DNA of 64,000 bases from Lolium rigidum (GCF_022539505.1 NC_061508.1:69077754-69141753); one strand, 5' to 3'; counted from the first letter of the stretch, positions 10,211 through 22,701 are shown. Program-made: numbers and translations. The notes: generated by a model from the sequence alone, not told the origin.

Positions 10211-12831
10211 TTTGCATCCTTTCTGCGTCTAGCTCAAAGGCATTAAAGAAAAGCGCTTATGGGAGACAACCCATGTTTTATTTCTGTTATTTTTGCTTTG
10301 TTGAGTCTTGGAAGTTATTGCTACTGTAATAACCTCTCCTTATCGTTTTAATTTCGTTTTTGTGCCAAGGGTAGCCTCTAATAGAAAGAAAGCAGTGTTT
10401 GGGGTATTTGCAATTCTGAAACAGATTCTGTGCTGGTCACGAAAAACATTCTTAAAAATCCCCAGAGCGTTATTTTGAGCTGCAATTTTTTTTGCTTATG
10501 CCCCAGTATGTTAGCTAACTTTCGTTAGTTTAGTGTTTTTCGATTTGAGCAACAGAACTATTTCTTTAATTTCGATCTTTGCATGCTGGTCTGTTTTGAC
10601 AGATTTCTGCCATGTTTTGCATTTGCGTCTTATGCTTCATCTTTTTGAGTTCCTTTGTGAAAAAGAGCTTTGGGAAGAAGTAGCTATAGTAGCATATGTT
10701 AAAATGAGTTTTTGATATGTGCCATTACTGAAGCCTTGCTGGTTTGATATATTTTTATTTGCACTAATGTTGCTAATCAATTGTGCTGAGTTTTGTGTGA
10801 AGGAAGTTTTCAAGTGTAGGGAGAGAAGAATGATGCAATAAGATGAAGCATGGACAAGAGCTCAAGCTTGGGGATGTCCCCTGGACCCCCAAGAAATATC
10901 CAAGAAGTACAAGCGTCAAAGCTTGGGGATGCCCAAGGCATCCCCTCTTCATCACAAAAAAGCACCAGGTCATTTTTCAACACGCTATATTTTTATTCCT
11001 TCATGTGATATGTGTTATCCTTGCAGCGTCTTTACTTTTTGCTGTGTGTTTACTTTCAATAAAGTTGGATCCCTTCATTCATGTTTACTTTGGAGTGAGA
11101 CACGCTCCGCTGTTTTGCATGTTTATTTTGGAGTGAGACACACTCCACTGTTATGCATTTTGTGTTGGAGAGAGACACGCTCAACTTTTACATTTATTTG
11201 AGTTTCAATAGCTCTCTAGACATTTACTTGTTTTTCATATATGAGAGTTGTTTGGTTTCATTTGGTTGGCGTTGGAAGCATGAAAAAAGTTTTATGTGTA
11301 TGTGATGCAAATGGAAGCATTTTTAGACTGTGACATAGTTATTTTTGCATATCTTGTTAGATGTTATTCTCATGATGATCTTGTTAATTATGTTTTCATT
11401 ATGATTAGTCTCAAATACTGAGAGTGTTTAGTGTGCCATTGAAGGTCTCATGCATTGTTTTTAGCATACAATAGAAAAGCATAATATTGTAGTATATATT
11501 CTCCTGCGAATGTTTTTATTTGGGTCGACTTGGCACATGTTTTGCAACATGTTATGACTACATTCCAGTCCATTCTGGCCTCTATGATCATTTAGTTTGC
11601 AACTTGTGCATCACTTTATGCTTTGATTAATATATTTTGTCGCTGTGTATGATTATGGCCATTATGCTCTCTTAGTTGGTCGCACCCGGTCTTTTTCTAG
11701 CCTCCATTTGTGTGAGTATTTTATTCATGCATCCAACCACCAAAAACCAAATATGCCAAAGTGTCCACCATATCTACCTATATGTGGTGTTTCATGGCCA
11801 TTCCATAGTAGTTTGCTCGTGTGCTACCTTTAAACATTCAAACAGTTTCTCATTTTGTGATATTGTTTTTAGCTCATGAGGAAGTAAATTAAAATTGTGG
11901 TTGTCGTCTTCCATACTAGTTAAGTAACTCAAATATTAGTGAGCTTCATCTTGCTTGTCACATAAAAAAGTATATAAAAAAAGAAGAGCTGGTTTGACCA
12001 CAACTTCCAATAGGGGAAGAAAATAGGAAAATTAGAAGAAAAGGGCACTCCTCCATGGTTTGCGATTGCTTGGTCGGCACCCGAGGATTCGGTTAGCCAT
12101 GGTATGTGTAAGCAAATGTTGGGAGGAGTGTCACAATTTTATAAGTAGTATAAATGAAAAGAGGCTTCGCCCAAATATTTCGGAACCTCTCTTAAACTTG
12201 CTTAGTATGGAAGATGACAATAGCTTTTTTTTACTACTCGTTGACATGAACAACCAGCTCTCAAAAGTGCATTTTATACTCTTGTTATTTCAATAAAAAG
12301 CTCTAGGACATGAGTGATCTTACTTGCCTCTCAAAGAGAGACCTTATTTTACTTTTATGTTGAGTCTCCACTTTCTAGTTTATGCACCACTTATGAGAGC
12401 ATAGTTGTCATTCTTAGTTTTATGTGCATGGTCCCAAAATTTTATTGATGATTCATAATTATGGTATTGCTTGTTCAAAATTTTTGTTTCTAGTCATCCT
12501 TATAATCTTTTAAAGGTGTCCAAGCATTTATGTTTTGCTTCCACTTATGGGACAAGCTGAGTACCACTTTATTATGTATCTATGCTATGCTCTTGACAAT
12601 CACTTTGCTTTCCATGCACGTTATACATTTTCTTTTGTTTGATTACTATTCATGTTTTAGCATGGTTATTAAGTTTCATTGTTTGATTATATCTATCATG
12701 CTTATGTTAGGATTCTATGATTCCAGCTATGTTTGCTTTTACACTTAGATTGATCAAAGTAGTGTGATAGCATGTCACCTCAAAAATTATCTGTTTGTTA
12801 TCACTTAACTACTCGAGGACGAGCATGAGTT

Positions 12832-12845
12832 AAGCTTGGGGATGT
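12832..12845 (+). other. Element D polypurine tract
   Basis: AAGCTTGGGGATGT abuts the 3' LTR start TGATACGTCC at 12846. The inverted equivalents abut the B and C LTRs at 43205 and 51474. Confidence 0.85.
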
Positions 12846-15800
12846 TGATACGTCCCAAACGTATCTATAATTTTTGATGCTCCATGCTTGTTTTGTTACA
12901 ATTCTTATATGTTTTATGTGCACTTTTCCACACTTTTTTTGCATTTTCTAGGACTAACCTATTAACGCAGTGCCGCAGTGCCGATTGCTGTTTTCTGCTG
13001 TTTTTGTGTTTCAGAAAAGTTGTACATGAAAGTTTCTCGGAATTGGATGAAACAAAAGCCCAGAGTCTTATTTTTCCGGGACGAAGACGGAGCCAGAAGG
13101 ACACGCGCACCCTTGGCCGCACCTGGCCCATGTACTGGCGCCTCGTTGCCTCGTTTGCTCCGCCCTTCCGCCTATTTATTCCTCGTATCGGGAAAACCCC
13201 AGGGACGGGAGCCTCTGATACGTCTCCAACGTATCTATAATTTCTTATGTTCCATGCTAGTTTTATGACAATACCTACATGTTTTGTTCACACTTTATAA
13301 TGTTTTTATGCATTTTCCGGGACTAACCTATTAACAAGATGCCGCAGTGCCAGTTCCTGTTTTCTGATGTTTTTGATTTCAAAAAAGTTAGTTTACAAAT
13401 ATTCTCGGAATTGGACGAAACAAAAGCCCACAGCCCTATTTTCCACGGAGTGTTCCAGAAGACCGAAGAAGAGTCGAGGAAGGGCAGCAGGGGGCCCACA
13501 CCATATGACGACGCGGTGGGGCCCCTGGCCGCGCCGAGATGTGGGGAGGGAGCCCCCTGGCTCCCCCGACGCTGCCCCTTCGCCTATTTATTCCTTCGTC
13601 CGCGAAAACCCTAGTACCGAGAGCCACGATACGAGAATAGTTCCAGAGACGCCGCCGCCATCAACCCTAACTCGGGGGGTTCAGAAGATCACCTCCGGCA
13701 CCCTGCCGGAGAGGGGAATCATCACCGGAGGGCTCTACATCACCATGCCCGCCTCCGGACTGATGCGTGAGTAGTTCATCCTTGGACTACGGGTACATAG
13801 CAGTAGCTAGATGGTTGTCTTCTCCTCTTATGCCATCACGTTTAGATCTTGTGAGCTGTCTATCATGATCCAGATCATCTATTTGTAATGCTACATGTTG
13901 TGTTTGTTGGGATCCGATGAATATGGAATACTATGTCAAGTTGATTATTGATCTATCATATATGTTATTTATGATCTTGCATGCTCTCCGTTGCTAGTAG
14001 AGGCTGCGGCCAAGTTGATACTTGTGACTCCAAGAGGGAGTATTTATGCTAGATAGTGGGTTCATGTCTCCATTGAATGCGGGGAGTGACATCAACCCCT
14101 AAGGTTGTGGATGTGTTGTTGCCACTAGGGATAAAACATCAATGCTTTGTCTAAGGATATTTGTATTGTTTACATTATGCACAGTACTTAATGCAATTGT
14201 CTGTTGTTTGCAACTTAATACTAGAAGGGGTGCTGATGCTAACCCTAAGGTGGACTTTTTAGGGATAGATGCATGCTGGATGGCGGTCTATGTTCTTTGT
14301 CGTAATGCCCTAAGTAAATCTCATAGTAGTCATCATGATATGTATGTGCATTGTTATGCCCTCTCTATTTGTCAATTGCCCAAGCTGTAATTTGTTCACC
14401 CAACATGCTATTTATCTTATTGGAGAGACACCACTAGTGAGCTCGTGGACCCCGGTCCATTCTTTTACATCTGAAATACAACCTACGCAATCATTGTTCT
14501 CTTTTGTTTTTCGCAAGCAAACATCATTCTCCACACCATACGTTTAATCTTTTGTTTTCAGCAAGCCGGTGAGATTGACAACCTCCACTGTTAAGTTGGG
14601 GCAAAGTAGTTTGATTGTGTTGTGCGGGTTCCACGTTGGCACCGGAATCCCTGGTGTTGCGCCGCACTACACTCCTTCACCAACAACCTTCACGTGTTCT
14701 TCATCTCCTACTGGTTCGATAACCTTGGTTTCTTACTGAGGGAAAACTCGCTGCTGTACTCATCTTACCTTCCTCTTGGGGTTCCCAACGGACGTGTGCT
14801 TTACCATCACAAGCAGCCTCCATCCACGAAAAGTTATGACTCCGCCGTCAACCGAAACCCTAGTTCGGGAGGGTTCTGCAGTCCACCCCGGCACCCTGCC
14901 GGAGAAGGAAATCACCGCCGGAGGCCTCTACATCGCCATGTCTTCATCCGATGTGATGCGTGAGTAGTCCTCCATGGGACCATGGGTCCATAGCAGTAGC
15001 TAGATGGATGTCCTCTCCTTGTTGTGCTTCATGTATAGATCTTGTGAGCTACCTAACATGATCAAGATCATCTATTTGTAATTGCTACATGTTGGTTTGA
15101 TGTGGACCCGATTTATAGAGAGATTGCTTTGGTTGAGATTATGTATTATGTTATTATGATCTTGCATGCTCTCCGTTTCTAGTAGATGCTCTGGCCAAGT
15201 AGATGCTAGCGAAGCCAAGAGGGAGTATTTATGCTCGATAGTGGGTTCATGCCTCTATTTAACCATGGGAAGTGACCTTGTTCTCTACGGTTGTAGATGT
15301 GTTGTTGCTACTAGGGAGAAAACAGCGATGTTCTATTCAAGGGTAGTTTCATCGTTTACTTTACACATATTGCTTAAAGCGATAGTATGTTGTTTGCAAC
15401 TTAATACTGGAGGGTGTCACGGATGCAATCCTGAAGGTGGATTATTAGTCATAGATGCAGTTGGATTACGGTCTATTTATATTGTTGTAATGCCCGCATA
15501 CTTTCATAGCATGTATTCTGCACCAACCATTAGCGTAGAATCTCTGTTTGCCAATTGCCCATCTGTAATTTGTTTACCCGGCATATTTATTTTATTGGGG
15601 AGGCGCCTCTAGTGAACTGTGGACCTCGGTCCTTCTTCTTTTAATTGCAATCTTCTACAAGATTTTCCTGTTCTGTTCTCTGCAAACAATTCTTCTTCCA
15701 CATGGTTCGTTTAATCCTATGTTTTCAGCAAACCAGTGAGCTTGACAACCTCGCTGAAAGTTGGGGACAAAGTACTTGGTTGTTTGTGTGCAGGTCTCCC

Positions 15801-16086
15801 CGTTGTTGCTGACGCCTGCAGTGCGCCCTGCCACGAGCGAGTTGCTTCGCAACACCTCTGGACAGAACGTTTTTCTCCTACTGGTCGATAAACCTTGGTT
15901 TCTTACCGAGGGAAAACTTCCTGCCGTGCTCATCATACCTTCCTCTTGGGGTTCCACTCAACGTTGCGCATAAATTCTCCTTCATCAACTCCGCGCTCAG
16001 CAAAGACTTTTTCTGACGCCGTTGACGGGGAACTGAAGAAAAGCTACACCACAAGGATTTCTAACTCCCACGGCAACTTCACACCA
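12846..16086 (+). mobile_element. Element D 3' LTR, split by solo LTR S1
   Basis: Starts TGATACGTCCCAAACGTATC, runs to 13215, and resumes at 14821 after S1 and its TSD, ending near 16086. The piece 15008-16086 pairs with the 5' LTR at 8332-9408. The Pro/Gly-rich leader-like stretch (CCGGCACCCTGCCGGAG, 14890) and the GCTTCATGTATAGATCTTG block are shared with the A/B/C/S1 LTRs. D is thus an older relative of that family with a changed terminal loop. Confidence 0.88.
13216..14815 (+). mobile_element. S1: solo LTR of the TGATACGTCTCC family
   Basis: A 1,600-bp unit beginning TGATACGTCTCCAACG and ending CATCACAAGCA, flanked by a perfect TSD GCCTC at 13211-13215 and 14816-14820. Size and content match the element C LTR (about 1,597 bp) read on the other strand. 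No internal region or second LTR is present, so it is what remains after LTR-LTR recombination. It lies 370 bp into the LTR of its own relative, D. Confidence 0.93.
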
Positions 16087-17037
16087 GCAAGGTACTCAGC
16101 AAGTTCAAAAGAAAACTTGTTTGATGCACTAGCTACGACCATTGATCAAAAAATCTTAGGTCAATGCATGTTTCGCAAACATTTCTTTAAAAAGTTTATT
16201 TTATTCTGAAAACTATGCCCGCCAGTCTTCACATGTTGACCAGAACTTCACAGAGTTCCTTTCCTACCGTGTTCGTAGTTCCCTTCCCGTAACAGGGAGT
16301 GACAAGCCACTATTTGATACACTCTGCAGAGGTGCGTTACTTTTCCCATAAGATAACTTATCCTTGTTGCCAACCGGGCGTACTTTTCCGTCCACACTTC
16401 CTTGGTTTGAGGCCCAATATAAGAACCAAGCCAATCACTACCTTCTCCGTGACCCTGCATACCCACCCTTTTGTCCATCCGCACAACCCCGGTAGACATC
16501 TCCCGATCATACGGCTTTACCCACGATGTGCTACGGACAATCCATCATAGACGGTAGAGCGCCCTTCATCCACACGGATGGGGAGATTAAGTCCATCCCA
16601 AACTACTGAGTGTTCTTGCAACACACAACCAGGCTCTATCAAGTCCGTTGATATGCAGAAGGGAAAAGATACAGCTGACTTCCCTAGAGCCATTATAGAT
16701 CTTATGGTTAACGCGATATGTATGGCGCTAGAATCACTAGACGCATTGGTGATTAGTCCTAGATGAGTAGAAACCTTGCAATGGAACCTCCACCATCAAC
16801 ACATACCATGGTTCCATTGCCACCACATAGTCATATTCATAATTGGAAAAGTAGCATTTCATTTTCAATGCAAGAGTGATAAGTATATTTCTAAGCGAGT
16901 AAATTGATAGAAAATAATCAACAAGGCATGAGCAAGAGTGAACCCGCCTGGAGACTGCGAGATAGTGCAGTTCGAGGGTTTGGATGGAACCTGGACCTCG
17001 GGTTCTGAAAAGAAGCATCATTGTCCTATAAGGACAA
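16087..17037. other. Unclassified repeat-like sequence
   Basis: Right flank of D. No ORF here looks real: the open frames at 16299-16550 and 16578-16766 lack motifs and overlap oppositely oriented frames. The text resembles degenerate retroelement sequence, but I cannot place it in a family. It ends in an inverted repeat, TTGTCCTATAAGGACAA (17021-17037). D's right TSD would be GCAAG (16087-16091) if the LTR ends at 16086. Confidence 0.4.
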
Positions 17038-18210
17038 TGTTATAAAATTCAAATGATGCATGCATGGTGGATTTCTTTTGGTTGAATCCCTTTCTCCCGA
17101 GTGTTAATATAAATTCTTAAGATTTATTAAATATTGAAGTTTTATTTGGATATTAAATCCTTTTACTAATAATTTCTGGTGATTTAATTATTTATTTAAT
17201 AAGGAGTTTCTTCAAAGAGAAAGACTTGAGATAATATAATTTATCTTTTTGAAAATATTTGAATTAACAAATATTTAAAGAAAGTTTGAAATTTCTTTGA
17301 TTTTATATTCAAGAAAATATTTCAAACTTAACTTTCAACTTTGATTTCATTTGAAATTTCTTTAACCAAAAACTATATTGTTTATTTTATTTTATATTTT
17401 ATTTTGGTTAAGAAATATTTTAATTTATTATTCATATTTTTCTCGAATTTTTGGAGTTCATTTGGATTTATTTGCAGTTTTCAAAATGAAAAGGGTTTAA
17501 ACTAAATGGTGAAATTACCAAACTACCCCTGGTCCCACTGGTCAGCCCACTAGTGGTTGAACCAGACAGGGCCGGCCCAAACCGATCGATTCGGTCCACT
17601 CCACCCCCTCTCTCTCACGCGAACCCTAACCCTAATCCTCTCACGACGCGACTAGCGATTCGCGTCGCCGCCGTAGTCGCTGCCACGCTCCGGCCAACTC
17701 CGGCCACCCCTAGCCTCGCCGTTGGTCGCAATCGCTTCCCCTTGTGACGCTCTCCATTTCTGTCTGCGTCGATCAGACGCACGACGCCTCCCTCTCTGGA
17801 TCGCCTCCCCTCTACATCTAGGGTTCCAACCTCCAGATGAAGTGGTGCCGTCGTTGTCAACGTGTTGGCTACCTGGAGCTTGGCTCGGCGCAGGTGGTGT
17901 TGTGGCGCCATTTGTGGCGCCATCTCCATGCCTGTTGGTACCTATGGTGATGATGGAGCTCGTCGGCGTAACGCCGGTGTCTTCCCTAGGCTTGTAGCTG
18001 TTGCGGCCGCTCGAGCACTGCCTCGCCATGTCGTAGCTTCTGCTCCCAGGCGTACGGTAAACTCTCCATTCTCCCTCTCCTCTCACCTCTCTGCTTCCTC
18101 TATTCATTTAGCTTGCTCCCCTGGTTCTCATGCTTCCTGATGACCAAGAGATCATGCATGAATGCTCTTCTTGCCATGCTGCTGTGAATTCCCTCCTCTG
18201 ACTAGCCTAG
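17038..18210. other. AT-rich tract followed by GC-rich leader-like DNA; host of element E
   Basis: From 17090 to 17520 the sequence is strongly AT-rich (TTTATTAAATATTG and similar). It then switches to GC-rich sequence with AACCCTAACCCTAATCC (17623), resembling the 5' leader of a plant transcript or LTR. Open frames at 17553-17747 and 17722-17997 lack recognisable motifs. Element E interrupts this unit at 18210, and it resumes at 31191. Type of the host unit unknown. Confidence 0.4.
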
Positions 18211-18594
18211 TGACAAAGGATTAACTTGTCGATGCCTACAGATTGTAGACTAGGGTTTTGCTAGAAGTAGAGGGCAAGTAGATCTCGAAGGTTTAGGCGA
18301 AAAGTACTCGACGATTATGAAAACTAGGGTTACGTTGACGATAAATTCGATCCTTTCTTTGTCCCTCGACTCCCCCTTATATAGGAGGTGGAGCCGAGGG
18401 TTTCGTTTGTACAAGTTACGGAGTCCGGGACGGTTTCTAACTCATCCCGCCGGATTACAAATAACTCTTCCTATTACAACTCTAGCTTTCCTTAATATAT
18501 CTTGGACTCTCGAATCTTCTTATTCTTCGGGTAGTGGGCCTTCGATAAACTCCGGGTACTATCTTCGGCGAGCCCATTTGGGATGCCTATGTCG
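18211..18594 (-). repeat. E 3' LTR
   Basis: 384 bp, TGACAAAGG... to ...CCTATGTCG. It pairs with 30801-31185, and I saw roughly nine differences by eye. The last base is G where the partner has A, so the terminal dinucleotide is mutated after insertion. Confidence 0.93.
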
Positions 18595-19820
18595 AGTAGC
18601 CCCGAGATTTTGCTTGAATCGTAGAGTCAAGGGAAATCTCATCTGTTTATATTTTTTCGAGAGCTTTTATTTATGCTTCTTTACATAAAATTCTATATTG
18701 TACGGGGATAACGGTAGTTGGGGCTAGTTCATCCGACGGATCAGGTACTAGTTAAGCTGCTCTAGTGGCAATCCGCAAAAACCTACTTCAAGATCACGTC
18801 CCTGGACATGATCTCGGGATACTGGGTGTAAACTTCAACGAGTGCCGCTTAAGGTCTTACCATTCCGTCGAGTCCCGATCAAATTTATCGGGTACCTAAC
18901 GCGTCCGTTAGGATTTTTCTTCGTATCCGTTGATACGGATAAAAGTAGCGAGAGCGCAGTCTTTGGCGATGCCACGCCCAGCGAGAACGGATCCGGGGTC
19001 TTACCTTCGCAAATTTGCGGCATTCAGAAATTGATCGCAACTTTGGCGTTCGAGAATATATTGTCGAGTGCTTTTCGCCTTTGGAATAGCACATTTTATC
19101 GAGTCATATTTGATGACTTATTTTGTCTTCCCGATGGGAGTATATGTAGAGTTATCTTTGTAACTCGAAATATACTCACTTACGTTTATTTTGATAAAAC
19201 TCATCGGGCACGCGAACAGCGTTCCCGATGGGAGTAGCCTCGAGGCTACAACCAAGAACTTGTGCTTGGGTGTAGGCTCCACAGATTAGTATCCTTGGCC
19301 GCTATATTTATAATCCTTCTCGATATTTTTATATTTATCGGGTGCGCGACCAGCGCTCCCGATGGGAGTAGCCCCCAAGGCTATGAACAAATTTTTGGAT
19401 TTGGTCATAGGCTCTTGCCATTTCTATATTGTCATACTCGAAATTTTCTATTTTTCCAAAGTAGCCCCCGAGCGTTTGGGCAAAAACTTGTATTTGATCA
19501 AAAGCTCCAAAAGTATTCAAATGATTTACCCTGTCGCCGTTCTTTTTTTTAATTATTTTTCTTGTCGACATATTCTCCTTTGTCAAATTCTCTTCATCTC
19601 TATCAATAATTGGGATTTTTTCTGCCTTGTGGGTCCATCGTTCCCACCACGTTGACACGTCGTGCAAGTGGGGGACACACGTCCTCCGCTTTTCCTGGCG
19701 CATGTACGGTAATGCCTGTTCCATTCCTTCCCAGTAAAAATACCTTTTTACCCTTGTATCTACGAGATCCTTTTTCACCACACGATTTCTTCATCCAACG
19801 GTGCACTGCTTCGTCCGAAT
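18595..19820. repeat. E 3' untranslated region with repeated CCCGATGGGAGTAGCC and CCCCCGAG words
   Basis: Non-coding. The minus-strand polypurine tract lies at 18597-18605 (AGCCCCGAG on plus). Further copies of CCCGATGGGAGTA occur at about 19130, 19224 and 19358, the last two followed by GCCTCGAGG or GCCCCCAAGG. Another GTAGCCCCCGAGCG is near 19461. The open frames here have no protein character. Confidence 0.6.
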
Positions 19821-19830
19821 CCTATATAAA
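19821..19830 (+). promoter_or_regulatory. TATA box of the E antisense gene
   Basis: CCTATATAAA lies 177-186 bp before the ATG at 20007, followed by a pyrimidine-rich leader (CTTCCCCTGCGCCC and similar). It is the only good TATA on the plus strand ahead of the gene. Confidence 0.6.
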
Positions 19831-20006
19831 CCTTTCTTCAACCTCGATCCAGTCCTTCGTTTGCGCCGCACATCTGTTCCCCTCTGCAAAAACTTCCCCT
19901 GCGCCCAACTCTGTTAGATCTTCCGCACGCCCAAGCATTGCTTTGTCCACTGCTGTTGATGCCACCACGCACGCGTCTCACTCGTCACAACACACCTGAT
20001 TCATCA

Positions 20007-22701
20007 ATGGCCACCACGGATCTAGGAACCGCGGAGTGGGAGAGGTCCAAGGTCACAAACCAGGATGTTAACCTGCTGAAAAGGCTTGGCTTGATGAAGA
20101 AAGAAGACGCCATCCGCTTCCCTAGCGAAGAAAGCTACCCCAACCCTCCAATGGAGTACCGGGTTAGTTTCGTTGATCATCTCATCCGCGGCCTTTCTAC
20201 CCCAATTCACGATTTCCTCCGCGGCCTTCTCTTTGTCTTTGGGATTCAGCTACACCAGCTGACCCCCAATTCCATCCTTCATATTTCTATTTTCATCACA
20301 TTGTGCGAGTGCTTCCTTGGAATCACTCCAAATTGGGTTCTTTGGAAACGCATTTTCTGCCTCCGCCGCAATGGCTCCCACAGCACCACCTATAACATAG
20401 GTGGAGTTGTTATCTGCGTCCGAACCGATGTTGATTACTTCGACGTCAAATTTCCGATTCTCGTCCAAGGATGGCGCAGAAGGTGGCTTTATATACACGA
20501 AGAAGATGCCAACTCTGTCGAGCACAACATAGTCCCTTTTGACGGAAGTGCTAAAATTCAACGCCGCCATTCCTGGGATGCTGAAGCTTCCGAAGAAGAG
20601 AAAAAGGCGACAGAAGCGCTTATGACTCGTATTCATGAGCTTCAGAATACTCGAGGCAAAGAACTTTCTGGTGTTCAAATCATTGCCTACTTTCATCGGA
20701 TTAGAGTGCAGCCTCTTCAGGCTCGCAAAAATCCCCTTTGGACGTATGCTGGTGAAAATGACGCCAATAGGTTGTCGAAGGATCTTGCTGTGAAGGACTT
20801 GGAAAAACTTGTCCGAAAAATTACTTCGCTGAACAAGAAGGATCCTATTCCTTCCTCTTGTCGCGTAAAACCATATAGCTCTACCAATCCTCTCCCCAAG
20901 GTATTTTGTCTCCTCGAATTTGTTCCTTGTTCCGAACTTTTCCTGCATCTCATTGTTTTGATATTTCTCTAACACACATTTTTTTTCTTATGTCTTTATA
21001 TTTCGACAGGACCATCCTTCTATGGATTCGCTTCCTCCTCTTCCGGAGGGTGGAGACGTCGAAGAAAGGGCCATTGTCACTGATGACAACCAGGAGGTCC
21101 CCTCATTTGTGAATGAACCCGCAGATTCTCGAAAATCGCGGGATCGCGTTGAAAAGGATGCTTGCTTCGAAGATACTACCTCAGCACAAACTCCTCCTCC
21201 TGCTGTTTCTCCAAAGAACAAAAGGAAAAGAAATGACGTCGAGGACTCCGGCACCTCTCAACCCAAAGAAACTGCTCTTTCACCGCAAAAGGCAGCTTAT
21301 GACCCATATCTCGCGAGTCTCATCAGTTCGTGAGTTCCTTGTCTTTTTTATTTTCCTATTCGAAGAATTTTGCTTGCCTTGCTCTTTATGCTGCCACCCT
21401 TTTTCAATAGTGATGATGACGAAGAAACACCAACTTTGGATGTGGCTGCTCGAACGAGTACGTCACGTACCCTAGTTATTTCAGAACCGCGAGTTGAAGG
21501 AGAGGAATCCTCGCCTCCTCAACAAAACATCGGTGCTTCTACTCCGCCTCCGAGCCCCCGAGCCTCTTCACCGAAAAGGGCAAGGACGGAGATTATCTCG
21601 GAACCTACTCTCCAATTGAGTAGCTCCTCGAACCCTCTCATGGAAGATGTAAGTTCTTCACTTTTATGTCATTGCTTATGTTTTCTCTGTTTACTTCTGT
21701 GTATCACCATATTTTTCTCATACCCCCATTTTCTCTTTGTCCTCTTTTTTTTTTAACAGCCTATGATCAAGGATCTTCTTCGCATCGGTGCCCAATTTGT
21801 TGGGTACCGTGAATATGCTAGTAAAACTGAAGGTAATGTGTTGCTACTTCTTTTTGCCTCTGCCCTTTTGCTCCTTTGTTGTCGAAGTTTTTAACTATAT
21901 TTTTCTTCTTTGCCAGAAAAACTGGCGGAGGCCAATGAGCGTGCCAACACACTTGCTCAACGAGTTAGAGCACGGTGAAAAGGCTCGCAAAAAGGCCGAA
22001 TTGGACGCTACGAAGCTAGAGCAGAAGCTGACAAGGCCAAGGCTGACGCTGCTGGTGTCGAAGATCTTAGAAAGAGGCTTCACACCGCTGAAACTTCACT
22101 GAGCGATCACATAGCTGCCCAATCTGCTCGCGAGGAGGCGATCCTTAAGCGTTTAAGGACGCAAAGTCGCCGCTTCGTCGGTAAGTACCACTTATTATCT
22201 TTTGTATTTCCCTCTCTGCACTCATTTGTTGCTCAATAAGTTTCTTTCTTGACAGCTAGAACAGCTCAAGAGTTTCAACTTGACGAACCCGCCAATGATC
22301 CTCTTCTTGATGCCCTTTCATTCCTCGAGGTTCATGGATCAGAGGCACGCGAAGGCATTGATCAGGCTAAAGCAGGGTTGTCACGGCTTTTTCCTTACTT
22401 TTTCCCAAAGAAAGAGGAACCCGCAACCTTCCTTGGTCTTGCCAAGTGCTTTAACCCTCCCGAAGATCTTGGGCTGAAGATGCGCCATGAGAACATAAAG
22501 GTTGCCGTTGAAAGCACCGTCGCCCTGGTTGCCGACAGCGAACAGACTGTTGTCTGGGCCAAAGTTGGCGACACGGAGCATATAGAGCAATCAAGGTGGA
22601 GGTCGCTGATCAAGGCAGCCAAGCCTAATTCGAAGAAAATCTTGGCGTATCTCGGGATCAAGCCAGCTTCGACTCCTAGCTCATCGAGGCCGGAGGTCTA
22701 G
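20007..22701 (+). pseudogene. E antisense gene 1: 'putative gypsy type transposon' domain protein, six exons
   Basis: Runs opposite to pol. I read exons 20007-20900, 21010-21329, 21411-21648, 21760-21832, 21917-22180 and 22256-22701, each intron with GT...AG ends and phases that keep the frame. Exon 1 (298 codons) contains FVDHLIRGLSTPIHDFLRGL and LHISIFITLCECFLGI, which I recognise as the plant domain Pfam calls putative gypsy type transposon (PF04195); its biochemical role is unknown. Exons 2-3 are Pro/Ser-rich with basic KNKRKR and PKRAR patches (possible nuclear signals, inference). Exon 5 looks like an Ala/Glu/Lys coiled coil. Exon 6 has LFPYFFPKKEEPATFLGLAK and ends SSRPEV*. Exon 5 has an in-frame TGA near 21982 and a short stretch in the next frame, explained by two compensating indels, so the present copy is damaged. 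ATG 20007 was chosen for its CACCATGG-like context after the TATA. Confidence 0.75.

Larger units (their letters stand above)
9409..12845 (+). mobile_element. Element D internal region, non-autonomous
   Basis: About 3.4 kb between the LTRs with one broken ORF (9595-10210) and no protease, RT or integrase motif. From 10211 to 12845 the sequence is AT-rich and non-coding. It includes GGGAGACAACCCATG (10261), a feature of this element type also seen inverted in B and C. Two AAGCTTGGGGATG words lie at 10864 and 10919. The region ends with the polypurine tract at 12832-12845. Confidence 0.85.

Noticed and set aside
17553..18140. Possible host gene first exon (Pro/Arg-rich frames)
   Set aside because: Leader-like GC-rich DNA but no frame stands out, both strands are open, and no splice pattern or domain is seen.
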